A DNA stretch of 64,000 bases from Sulfitobacter dubius (GTDB lineage: Bacteria > Pseudomonadota > Alphaproteobacteria > Rhodobacterales > Rhodobacteraceae), in assembly GCF_900113435.1 (NCBI RefSeq), contig NZ_FOPG01000001.1, forward strand, positions 1,335,240 to 1,399,239, written 5' to 3'. Of this stretch, positions 52,860 to 60,948 are shown piece after piece. Each line of letters opens with the position of its first letter. Positions within the stretch are counted from its first letter, which is position 1. Below the pieces are notes generated by a model. The model had not been told where the DNA came from and did not search any database. It saw nothing but the letters and a program-made list of their open reading frames with translations. The translations under genes and the position numbers were made by a program.

Positions 52860-54668
52860 TCAGGCGGCAGCGGCCCCATCAGTAAATTGCAAACGCGCCA
52901 AACGCGCATAAAGCCCATCACTGGCGACCAATTCATCATGTGTGCCGATGGCGGCAATCCGCCCGGCTTCCATCACCACGATGCGGTCGGCCTTTTTCAC
53001 CGTGGCCAAACGATGCGCGACGATGAGCGTCGTGCGGTCGGCACTCAGGCGGTCCACAGCGGCCTGCACCAGCCCTTCGCTTTCGGAATCCAGCGCACTT
53101 GTCGCCTCGTCCAGCAGCAACACCGGCGCATCGCGCAGAATGGCGCGGGCGATGGCGATCCGCTGCTTTTGCCCGCCTGACAACATCACGCCGCGTTCGC
53201 CCAGATAGCTGTCATACCCTTCAGGCAGTGCGGCGATGAAACCATGCGCGGCGGCGGCACGCGCGGCTTGCTCTACCTCGGCATCGCTGGCGTCGGGCCG
53301 GCCAAAGCGGATGTTCTCAGCAGCGGTCGCGGCAAAGATTACCGGGTCTTGCGGCACCAAGGCTACGGCCCGGCGGAAATGATCCCGTGCCACATCCCGA
53401 AGGTCCACACCATCAAGCGTGATGCGGCCGGTTTGCGGATCATAGAACCGTAGGATCATTTGAATGATTGTCGTCTTCCCCGCGCCTGACGGTCCGACGA
53501 AAGCCACCGTTTCACCGGGGTTGATCACCAGATTAATTCCGTCCAATGCCGCCACATCAGGCCGTGCCGGATAGGTGAATTGTACGTTCTCAAACGTGAT
53601 CTTGCCCGCGACGGGGTCCGGCAGACGGGCTTGCGCGTCGGCGGATGGGTCTTTCACGCTGTCTTCGGTTTGCAGCAGATCAACCAGCCGTTCCGTGGCA
53701 CCTGCCGCGCGCTGCAACTCACCCCAGATCTCTGACAGGGCAGCGACGGCACCTGCGACCATGACCGCATAGATCACGAATTGCACCAGCGCGCCCGCGC
53801 TCATCACATCGGCGCGCACGTCCCGCGCCCCGATCCAAAGCACGCCGACCACGCCGGAAAATACCAGAAAGATAACGATCATCGTCATTGCCGCGCGGGT
53901 CTTGATCCGGCGTTGCGCCGCATCAAAAGAGGCTTCGGTCATCTGCGCAAATTGGCCTCGGCTGGCCGTCTCATGGGTAAAGGCTTGCACGGTTTGTACC
54001 GCGCCTAATGTCTCTGATGCATTGCCCGAACTGGCGGCGATCCAATCTTGGTTCTCACGGCTCAGCACACGCAGACGGCGGCCCAGCGTCAAAATGGGGA
54101 TCACCACTGCAGGCACGATCAGCAGCACCAGACCCGTCAACTTGGCAGAGGTCAGCAGCATTAGCCCCAGCCCGCCCACAAAGATTAACAGGTTGCGCAG
54201 CGCGATGGACACCGAAGAGCCGATTACCGACAGGATCAGCGTGGTGTCGGTGGTGATGCGGCTTAGGACTTCGCCCGTCATGATGCGCTCATAGAACGAC
54301 GGGCTCATCCCGATCACCCGGTCAAACACCGCGCGCCGGATATCGGCCACGACCCTTTCGCCCAGCCGTGTAACCAGCGCATAGCGCAGGCCGGTGCCCA
54401 CAGCGAGCAACCCGGCAATGATCAATGCTGCGATGAAATACTGGTCCAACAACTCCGTCTCGCCGGTGCCGAAATTGTCGATCACCCGACGCACAGCCAA
54501 GGGCAAAGTGAGCGAGATCATCGCCGTCATGACCAAAGCAGCCCCGGCGGCAACCATCAACCATCGATAGGGACCGAGGAAGGGCGTCAACGCCACCAAT
54601 GCTCCGATCCGCCGTGACTTTTCGCGTTCATCTTTGGCGGTCGGTGCGGGGGTGGGCGTGCGGGCCAT
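52860..54668 (-). CDS. MsbA-like ABC exporter (fused permease and ATPase)
   Basis: The 602-residue half-transporter has six membrane helices at about residues 25-310. The ATPase domain has Walker A GPSGAGKTT (near 395), signature LSGGQKQR (near 500), Walker B VLLLDEATSALD (near 520) and switch histidine in IVAHRL. It would work as a homodimer exporting a lipid-like or hydrophobic compound. Start ATG 54668 (MARTPTPAPT) follows AAAGGA; an ATG two codons upstream is too close to the site. Confidence 0.92.
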   Translation of the reverse strand: MARTPTPAPTAKDEREKSRRIGALVALTPFLGPYRWLMVAAGAALVMTAMISLTLPLAVRRVIDNFGTGETELLDQYFIAALIIAGLLAVGTGLRYALVTRLGERVVADIRRAVFDRVIGMSPSFYERIMTGEVLSRITTDTTLILSVIGSSVSIALRNLLIFVGGLGLMLLTSAKLTGLVLLIVPAVVIPILTLGRRLRVLSRENQDWIAASSGNASETLGAVQTVQAFTHETASRGQFAQMTEASFDAAQRRIKTRAAMTMIVIFLVFSGVVGVLWIGARDVRADVMSAGALVQFVIYAVMVAGAVAALSEIWGELQRAAGATERLVDLLQTEDSVKDPSADAQARLPDPVAGKITFENVQFTYPARPDVAALDGINLVINPGETVAFVGPSGAGKTTIIQMILRFYDPQTGRITLDGVDLRDVARDHFRRAVALVPQDPVIFAATAAENIRFGRPDASDAEVEQAARAAAAHGFIAALPEGYDSYLGERGVMLSGGQKQRIAIARAILRDAPVLLLDEATSALDSESEGLVQAAVDRLSADRTTLIVAHRLATVKKADRIVVMEAGRIAAIGTHDELVASDGLYARLARLQFTDGAAAA

Positions 54669-54804
54669 GGGCATTCCTTTGTCTTACGACATGGTCATGG
54701 CGCGGGGACTGAGCGGGGTCAAGTAAGACCGCCCCAACGGGACAATCTGCCACCCCTGCCCCTGGGGCGCAAAACAAGACGCCACAGGGTGTTGGTGTGC
54801 AAGT

Positions 54805-55815
54805 TTACTCGCCAGAGTGTGCGGGCACACCGTCTTTCCAGTCGCCCCAGTTGGCGACGATTTGATCGACAAGCGGCGCACCGACGAGGGTGATATTCTC
54901 TACCGTTTCGGCAAAGCCACCGGCCGTCTCACCCGGTGCCGGGTCAAGGTGCTCAAGCGTGGTCTCATCCGGGTGGCCTTGATCAAAGTTCACCGCGCCG
55001 CGCAGGCTGGCGATCCGGTCTGTGCCGTGCAGACGTTTGATAACCAGCGCGATTGCCGCCGCTTCCATCTCTGTAATCATATAGTCGTCAGCCCCATATA
55101 GCTCGGCCATATACTGCGCTTCTTCCGACAAGCCCGGCCCGTGAAAGAAAGTATCGCCTGTCATATGCGTGCCGACCTTAACGCTCGGCGCGGCCTGCGC
55201 GGCATCATCTGGATAGCGCTGGCGGTATTGGCGCGCGGAATCGGAATCCTGCATCTCGACATCTTGGGAAAGCTCAACACCCCATGAAACCAGCTGCGCA
55301 TTCAGCTCAAAGCGGCGGTAATCCTCATAACCTGCGCGCGGCATGAAAACCGGTGCGTCAGGCTCCCCTTCTTCAGGCGCCCAGCGGTGACCAAGATCAT
55401 AATCCACCAACCAACTGCCCCAGACCACATCACCGATTGTGCCCCGCGATGGGGGTGTGCCCGCCACGCCAGACAACATGAAATAGGTCTGCGAAAAATC
55501 GTAAGCCGGGTTCAACAGAATCGCCTGCATGGAAGCCGAAGAGTTCACCTTGCCCATGCCCAATACCGCGCCGCAAACGCCGTCGTCGTTGCAATACATC
55601 GAAGAGAATGCCCCCGGCACGTCCTGCGCTTCAGTCTCGGACCAATATCTCTCATACCAATGCTGCAATTCGCCCGCCCGGTCGCCGGTGTTTTCGCCAA
55701 TCTCAAACATCGCGCCAATGAACACTTTGACGGGCATCGGCTCTTGCGCTGCCAGCGGCATGGCGAATGTGGAAAGGGCCAGAGCGGCAAGGCCCGGTGT
55801 GGAATGTTTTGGCAT
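54805..55815 (-). CDS. Periplasmic purine nucleoside permease-family (NUP) protein
   Basis: The 336-residue protein starts with a signal peptide (MPKHSTPGLAALALSTFAMP ... LAA). The NUP domain follows: VKVFIGAMFEIGENTGDRAG, LSGVAGTPPSRGTIGDVVWG and TEMEAAAIALVIKRL. The fold is phosphorylase-like and family members are linked to nucleoside uptake in fungi. In bacteria the exported form is of unclear activity, perhaps nucleoside cleavage. It is monocistronic by appearance. Confidence 0.85.
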   Translation of the reverse strand: MPKHSTPGLAALALSTFAMPLAAQEPMPVKVFIGAMFEIGENTGDRAGELQHWYERYWSETEAQDVPGAFSSMYCNDDGVCGAVLGMGKVNSSASMQAILLNPAYDFSQTYFMLSGVAGTPPSRGTIGDVVWGSWLVDYDLGHRWAPEEGEPDAPVFMPRAGYEDYRRFELNAQLVSWGVELSQDVEMQDSDSARQYRQRYPDDAAQAAPSVKVGTHMTGDTFFHGPGLSEEAQYMAELYGADDYMITEMEAAAIALVIKRLHGTDRIASLRGAVNFDQGHPDETTLEHLDPAPGETAGGFAETVENITLVGAPLVDQIVANWGDWKDGVPAHSGE

Positions 55816-55948
55816 GATGTGTCCTTTAGGAGTGTCGCCCGCACGCAGCGCGCGGATGGCGCAGCTATAGACGTTGACGCAAGGGAAACCAAGCGACCAG
55901 CACGCCTTGGGTAGGACCGGCCCAAAGGATCAAGCATATCGCGGAGAG

Positions 55949-55998
55949 TGGATCGGGCGGCGGGAACCGAACCCTATCATCTGCTTGGAAGACAAGAG
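55949..55998 (-). pseudogene. Decayed 3' part of a tRNA-Gly(TCC) gene
   Basis: This stretch aligns with the 3' two-thirds of the intact tRNA-Gly 85 bases away. It has the CCA end (TGGA), a damaged acceptor strand CGGGCGG, a TPsiC loop GTTCGGTT, and anticodon loop CTTCCAA with TCC, with about ten differences and one missing base. The D arm and 5' acceptor strand are lost. It could be a failed tandem copy or an old integration scar. Confidence 0.7.
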
Positions 55999-56082
55999 AT
56001 CAAGCGGCAATTCTAGCTATGTTAACAAATATTTACGTCACCACGATGGCTGGCTTTGCAGGTATCATGTCGGGAAAGTTTT

Positions 56083-56156
56083 TGGAGCGGGCGACGGGAA
56101 TCGAACCCGTATCATCAGCTTGGAAGGCTGAGGTCTTACCATTACACAACGCCCGC
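56083..56156 (-). tRNA. tRNA-Gly (anticodon TCC)
   Basis: The minus strand folds as a full cloverleaf. The acceptor is GCGGGCG/CGCCCGC, the D-loop segment TAATGGTA, the anticodon loop CTTCCAA (anticodon at 56122-56124), and the T arm ACGGG-TTCGATT-CCCGT. The discriminator is U, and CCA is encoded at 56083-56085. It reads GGA and GGG codons. Confidence 0.97.
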
Positions 56157-56333
56157 TCAACGAGATCAGTTAGTATTTCATACCTATGGAAGCGTCAAGT
56201 ACAGCTGCCAGCGATTGTTAGGTTGCAAATCGAAGAGTAACCTTCGGCGCAGAGCGGACGAAACGAGCTTTCGCTGCGGTCACACAGATTTCCGCTTCGG
56301 CGAACTGTTCGATAAACGGTGGTTTGTGAAAAT

Positions 56334-57230
56334 CTAACCCTCAAATTCACTAAAGCTTACGACTGCGTTAAGAAACATCATGCGATCAGCTGCATATTCT
56401 GCATGACACATTGCAGCTCCCCCATCTGGCGAGAACGGTAATACCCCTTTCATTTTGCAGTCGAGATCACGCGTTTGCGCCCAGCTTCTCTGTGACGCCT
56501 CCAGACCTGATAACCATTGTGCATCACCATTGTTTTCGAGTGCCGCAAGCGCCTGCGTGTAAACAACTTCCACAAGGTCTGACCATTGATCGCTTTCTCT
56601 TTGCCAACACTGCGTTTTGTCCGAGCTTACGTCGCAAGATCCGTTAATAATCTGACTTTCGCGGTAGGTTCCGATACACTGAGAACTTCCTGCACCATCA
56701 TAAGGAAGGGCGCGTAGACAGTGTGAGAGAATATCAGTATTTTGTCCGTGCATGAGAGAATTAATCTGACCTATTCCTTCGAGAGGGTCTAAGGGCCACA
56801 CACTTCCAGCGTCGCACGCGAGCGTAATTGTTGCATTGTTGGGGATTGTAACGACGATTCCACCTTTAGTTCTGCCGTTATAAGGCCCTCGTTCTGTTGA
56901 TGAAAAAACCTCATAACGGGTGTCACCATTGAATAGGGCTATACTTTCGAAGATGTTCCGACTCGCCCATGCGAAGGGTGTGTAGTCAGCGTCTTCAAGG
57001 TTCCGTGTCATCGATAGATCAGCCGCACCCTGCGCCGGGCCGAACTCATATGTAATGTTGCCATTGTTATGGCATAACCCTACTTTACGAGCGCCGCCAT
57101 CAAATGTGCAGGAGAACAAAAAGTCATCTGCGCTCTCACATGTCTTTGGATTCTGTGCCCCAGCCGTGCTGAAAATAGAGGCAAAAATGACGAAAAGGCC
57201 CACCGTGGCTACTTTTTCTATGGTAGGCAT
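56334..57230 (-). CDS. LprI/DUF1311-domain exported protein
   Basis: The 298-residue protein has a signal peptide (TVGLFVIFASIFSTAGA) and an N-terminal domain with paired cysteines (KTCESADDFLFSCTFD, KVGLCHN). The C-terminal helical domain is DUF1311/LprI-like (ECW-type cysteines CWQRESDQWSDLVEVVY, AALENNGDAQWLSGLEASQR, DLDCKMKG, MCHAEYAADRMMFL). LprI-type proteins can inhibit lysozyme. GGAGGG precedes ATG 57230. The gene is clearly AT-richer than the rest of the window, suggesting acquisition. Confidence 0.8.
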   Translation of the reverse strand: MPTIEKVATVGLFVIFASIFSTAGAQNPKTCESADDFLFSCTFDGGARKVGLCHNNGNITYEFGPAQGAADLSMTRNLEDADYTPFAWASRNIFESIALFNGDTRYEVFSSTERGPYNGRTKGGIVVTIPNNATITLACDAGSVWPLDPLEGIGQINSLMHGQNTDILSHCLRALPYDGAGSSQCIGTYRESQIINGSCDVSSDKTQCWQRESDQWSDLVEVVYTQALAALENNGDAQWLSGLEASQRSWAQTRDLDCKMKGVLPFSPDGGAAMCHAEYAADRMMFLNAVVSFSEFEG

Positions 57231-57284
57231 TGGGCCCTCCTTAATTTTACAGGTCATACTCTAGAAGCTTACAGGATCGAGAAC

Positions 57285-57506
57285 ATGTTCAAGCTGTTCA
57301 TTGGATCAGTTGTGGTTTGCCTGCTCGCCCAAGGGCACTTTTTATTGCATAGCTGGTTTGAGAGCCTGCCGTTTGCAGATTCATGGGCATATTACCGCAA
57401 TCTCCATCCGGTAAGGCACGATATCCTGACGGTCATAAGATGGGGTTCTTTGGGAGCATCTATACTCACAGGTACGATAATCATAGCCAAGACTGCGTTA
57501 CGGTAA
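57285..57506 (+). CDS. Small membrane protein of the AT-rich patch
   Basis: The 73-residue protein has an N-terminal helix (LFIGSVVVCLLAQGHFLL) and a C-terminal helix (WGSLGASILTGTIIIAKTAL). No family is recognised. It is divergent from the first LprI-like gene by 54 bases. The ribosome site (ACAGGATCGAGAAC) is modest, so it is a plausible but unproven gene. Confidence 0.55.
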   Translation: MFKLFIGSVVVCLLAQGHFLLHSWFESLPFADSWAYYRNLHPVRHDILTVIRWGSLGASILTGTIIIAKTALR

Positions 57507-57656
57507 GTTCTCTTAGAACTAAGCTCGAAATGCAAAGGTAATGCATCATAAAGGCTCGTTTTGACACGGTGTCAGACAGCTGTTTTGAGGACAAAATGCG
57601 AAGCTCTGCAACTATTTTGGTGACTGGTTTGTGTGGCCAACCAAACATTGGCAGCG

Positions 57657-58082
57657 TCAACGTATGCTGGCATACTCGGTAAGCTGTTCAATGCGGGAAA
57701 GCGTCAACTCTACCCTGCAGACAGTGGTAGCGTTTATTGATGCACTTCCGCCAAGAGCTTCCCGCTCCGGAAATTCACAGTGGAGTTTGCGATAGTTTTC
57801 AAACGCGATTTGGACCTCTTGAAGAAGTGCGCTTGTTGAGCGATCGCTTTCCAGAGAATTTTCAAGATCAAAGGCTTGCAAATTTGCATCTGCAAGACGG
57901 TAAGCCTGAACCATCTCACGTTCGACCTCATCACCAACCGCAAAATAACATTCATTGATTTCTTTTGGGCCACTTCCCGGAACGCTGCATTCTGCGAAAT
58001 AGTCTGGTTCTACGGCAATTCCATCAGACATCGCGATTGTGGGATTTAGCATCGTGAGCACGACTACTTTGAGTTTCCACAT
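57657..58082 (-). CDS. LprI/DUF1311-domain exported protein, smaller copy
   Basis: The 141-residue protein has a signal peptide (MWKLKVVVLTMLNPTIAMS) and the LprI domain: ECYFAVGDEVEREMVQAYRL, VQIAFENYRKLHCEF and TVCRVELTLSRIEQL. This gives the four-cysteine DUF1311 pattern. GGAGAAATTGAT precedes ATG 58082, while the frame opens 53 codons further without support. It has the same low-GC character as the larger copy 430 bases away, same strand, with the small membrane protein gene between them on the other strand. Confidence 0.78.
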   Translation of the reverse strand: MWKLKVVVLTMLNPTIAMSDGIAVEPDYFAECSVPGSGPKEINECYFAVGDEVEREMVQAYRLADANLQAFDLENSLESDRSTSALLQEVQIAFENYRKLHCEFPEREALGGSASINATTVCRVELTLSRIEQLTEYASIR

Positions 58083-58362
58083 ATCAATTTCTCCATCGTT
58101 GACAAAAAATGAGTTCGCACAGCCAAGTGCGAAACCCGACCAGCCACCGGCACGCGCGTCGAAGCCGACGTTCGTGCTGTCTGCAGCATCGGTCAATAGG
58201 GGCTCGATGAAGGCATTATCCGTATCTGCACAATGTATCACAAACGGTCGTTTTCGGGAAGCCGTGCAGGCGCAGAAACCAGCGCGAGCCGAAGCCGACG
58301 GTCAGCAAGCCCAACCTTTATCGGACGGTCAGCCACCAAACTCGACTGCATGGATTACTCAT

Positions 58363-58686
58363 ATGCGAATTTGGGCCTCTAGCCGGGCAACTTTTTCGAC
58401 ATCAAGGCTGATGGCAAGATCCGTCGCTTCGGCAATAGTAAAGGCAGCGGGCCTGTCGCGCTCCGACTTTTTCGAGCGGTTTAGAAGGCAGGCTGGTCGC
58501 GCACCGATGGAATACGCCACCAAGTGGCGCATGGCCGCGGCCAAGACCTTGCTGCGGCAGGGCGGGCTGACCAAAGCCCAGATCGTTCAGAAGGTCGGCT
58601 ACGGGTCCGTAAGCGCATTCGGATTGGCATTTGTCCGACACGAGGGCCTGTCAGGTGGCGCGTTTGCGAACAAGGGCGGTGGTTAG
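58363..58686 (+). pseudogene. C-terminal remnant of an AraC-family regulator
   Basis: About 107 residues keep the second half of an AraC/XylS DNA-binding domain. LSRSDFFERFRRQAGRAPME, WRMAAAKTLLRQGGLTKAQI and VGYGSVSAFGLAFVRHEG match the cupin-linked AraC type. The sensor domain and the start of the DNA-binding domain are missing, and the upstream frame is unrelated. It borders the AT-rich patch and marks the end of disrupted sequence. Confidence 0.7.
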
Positions 58687-58904
58687 AACCGAGGCCCCCC
58701 GTCCACCGCCCTGCGTCACTTACCCTTGAGCCGTGTTGAATCTGGGCTCGGTGCAGGCAGCGGCCCGCTCGCCCTACCGAGAGGGCCCTCTCTCCACATC
58801 CATCACCTTCGCGTCTGATGACCGATTTCTGAGATTATGGAGCGGTTCGATGCCATTCAGAGCGGCTGACGAAACCGGATGCGGGCTTCACATGTTGCTC
58901 GCGG

Positions 58905-59813
58905 TCACGGGCTGCGGGGGCGACGGCACCAAGCGACCAGCGCCTCGGCGAAGAGGGACATTGCCGGCGACACCTCGCGCGACGGGTAGTAAAGATAAAA
59001 CCCTGGCAACAATCCGATGTGGTCGTCTAGCACGCTCTCCAGCCGCCCCGCTTGGAGGTCCTCCGCCACCATGTGGTGCCACAGGCAGGCCAGCCCCAGC
59101 CCCCGGATCGCGCCCTGCCGCAGCAACGCCCCGTCGTTGAACACCATCGTGGTAGCATCCCGAAACGTCACCTCACCCGTCCGCCCGACGAACCGCCAAG
59201 GCATCACGCGGCCCGCCGAATGCATCCGGTAGCCCAGGCAAGCATGCCCCGCCAGGTCCTCCGGCCGGGCCGGCCGTCCGGCCTGATCAAGGTAGTCGGG
59301 CGTTGCGACAACCACCGGCCTCGTCTCTTTGGTCAAGCGCCGCGCGATCATGTCTTGCTCCAACCGGTCCCCCATACGGATACCGCCATCGAACCGACCC
59401 TGCACCAGGTCTTCCAGCGCATCGGTTGCGGCGATCTCGATCTGGATCCTCGGGTGCGCGGCGCGAAAAGCGGGGAGCATTGGCAGGACAAGCAGTTTAG
59501 CCGCGTCGCGCCCCATAGTCAGGCGCAATAGCCCAGAGGGCTGATCCGCCCCGGCCGCTACTTGCGAAAGCGCCGCACTGATCTCGTCGAGCGCCGGGCC
59601 GAGGCGCGTCAGCAGGGCCGCCCCGACCGCCGTCGGCGCGACAGAGCGCGTGGTGCGCGACAACAGCCTCTGGCCGATATCGTGCTCCAGTCGCCTGATG
59701 GCATGGCTAAGTGCCGATTGCGTCACGCCCAGATCGGCGGCCGCGCGGGTAAAGCTTCCGTGCTCGGCCACCACGCGCAACGCGGCAAGGGTATCGAGGC
59801 GGTTACGCGCCAT
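58905..59813 (-). CDS. LysR-family transcriptional regulator
   Basis: The 302-residue LysR protein has its helix-turn-helix at residues about 10-40 (LRVVAEHGSFTRAAADLGVT, SALSHAIRRLE). The effector domain carries RFDGGIRMGDRLEQDMIARR, typical of the LTTR group near genes of small-molecule metabolism. It is divergent from ridA, with a T-N11-A site between, and likely controls it. Confidence 0.9.
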   Translation of the reverse strand: MARNRLDTLAALRVVAEHGSFTRAAADLGVTQSALSHAIRRLEHDIGQRLLSRTTRSVAPTAVGAALLTRLGPALDEISAALSQVAAGADQPSGLLRLTMGRDAAKLLVLPMLPAFRAAHPRIQIEIAATDALEDLVQGRFDGGIRMGDRLEQDMIARRLTKETRPVVVATPDYLDQAGRPARPEDLAGHACLGYRMHSAGRVMPWRFVGRTGEVTFRDATTMVFNDGALLRQGAIRGLGLACLWHHMVAEDLQAGRLESVLDDHIGLLPGFYLYYPSREVSPAMSLFAEALVAWCRRPRSP

Positions 59814-59826
59814 TCATGACTCCATT

Positions 59827-59847
59827 TCATTGACCCCAGAGAAATGA
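59827..59847. promoter_or_regulatory. LysR-type T-N11-A box between lysR and ridA
   Basis: TCATT (59827-59831) and AATGA (59843-59847) are inverted arms with exactly 11 bases between. They lie 14 bases before the LysR start and 90 bases before ridA. This is a classic site form for the divergent regulator. Confidence 0.6.
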
Positions 59848-59936
59848 CGGACTTCTGGCGCGAATGAAAGAACCGTACCTCAATCCTATGAACAATAACT
59901 GCAGCTCTTTAGCCGTCCCGACGGAAAGGACATCAG

Positions 59937-60335
59937 ATGACCGCCATGATCACCCGCCTCAACCCCAGCTCGCTGCCCGACACCAGCGCCGCTGGCTACG
60001 CGCAGATTTCTATCGCACACCCGGGGCGCATGGCCTTCGTCTCTGGACAAGTGGCTGGTGCAGAGGCCGTGGCAAAGGGCTTTGAGGCGCAGGTCGCCGA
60101 CGTGATACTAAAGGCTCATGCTGCGCTCTTCGCGCTGGAGACCACGCCCGAAGATATTGTTTTGGCACGCGTCTACGTTGTCGGTCTGGACGAGGTCCGG
60201 CTGGGCATCTGCGTTGCGCAGTTCAACGCTTTCTGCAACGGCGCCACGCCGTCGCTCACAGGTGTCGGTGTGGCCGCACTGGCCGGTCCAGGTCTGCTGG
60301 TCGAGATGGAATTGCAGGTCCTGCTGGGCGACTGA
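59937..60335 (+). CDS. RidA-family (YjgF/UK114) deaminase-like protein
   Basis: The 132-residue protein follows the RidA fold: YAQISIAHPGRMAFVSGQVA, the helix VADVILKAHAALFALETTPE, and PSLTGVGVAALAGPGLLVEM near the end. The invariant arginine of true RidA (usually in an R-x-x-x-E region) is not evident in its usual place, so an Rid2-7 subfamily member is more likely. It is divergent from the LysR gene. Confidence 0.85.
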   Translation: MTAMITRLNPSSLPDTSAAGYAQISIAHPGRMAFVSGQVAGAEAVAKGFEAQVADVILKAHAALFALETTPEDIVLARVYVVGLDEVRLGICVAQFNAFCNGATPSLTGVGVAALAGPGLLVEMELQVLLGD

Positions 60336-60948
60336 GGCGACCATAGCGACGCCACAGGGGTGGAGCGACAAAATCACTCCAAGCACCGCTGGCCTGACGT
60401 TCACGCCCATTTCCGGCGGCGATAAGAAACAAAGTCGCCCGTCGGATAGCGTGCTCCTCAAGGCGCGCGATGATAAGCCCGCAGCCCTTCCCGAGGCGTC
60501 AATGCCTGTGCGCGCGGAAACTCGCCCGAAGAGTGCGGGGCAACATGACCATTGCGCCGCCTTGCGGGCGGGGGGGCCCTGCATGCCCACCCAACCGCTC
60601 TTGCGCAGTGATTTACGAATGCACTGTCTGACGCCGCGGCCCAAAATGCCCTCCCTGCAGAGGCACCGCTCTTCAGGGCGCAGCGAAGGTCAGTTTTCTG
60701 CCGGGTTTTTAGGTCACGCTGGGTCCGGCGGCGGGATTTGGGCGAAATTTCCGCTTTCACATCCTGGCATGGATGCCTTTGCACCCGCGGCGAATGACCG
60801 GGATCCGCCCTTTCATATAGGTGTCGTAGGAACATCACATAGCTGTAGCAGTCGGGTGCTCTACGAGAGCGGACCGCGGGGCGCAGACGCGTTATCCGCC
60901 GGACCAATACATGCCTCGCAAACCGCGAACCCACTGGAGAGCTGCACA
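60336..60948. other. Gap with no recognisable gene
   Basis: These 613 bases lie between ridA and the binding-protein gene. Long frames cross them on both strands (minus 60458-60949, plus reading into the binding protein), but their composition is Arg/Ala/Pro-rich with no homology I recognise. It may be a degraded gene or insertion; the binding protein's promoter should lie at its end. Confidence 0.5.

Noticed and set aside
60118-60948. N-terminal extension of the binding protein by 277 codons
   Set aside because: It reads ridA out of frame and a gene-poor gap; the signal peptide and ribosome site fix the start at 60949.
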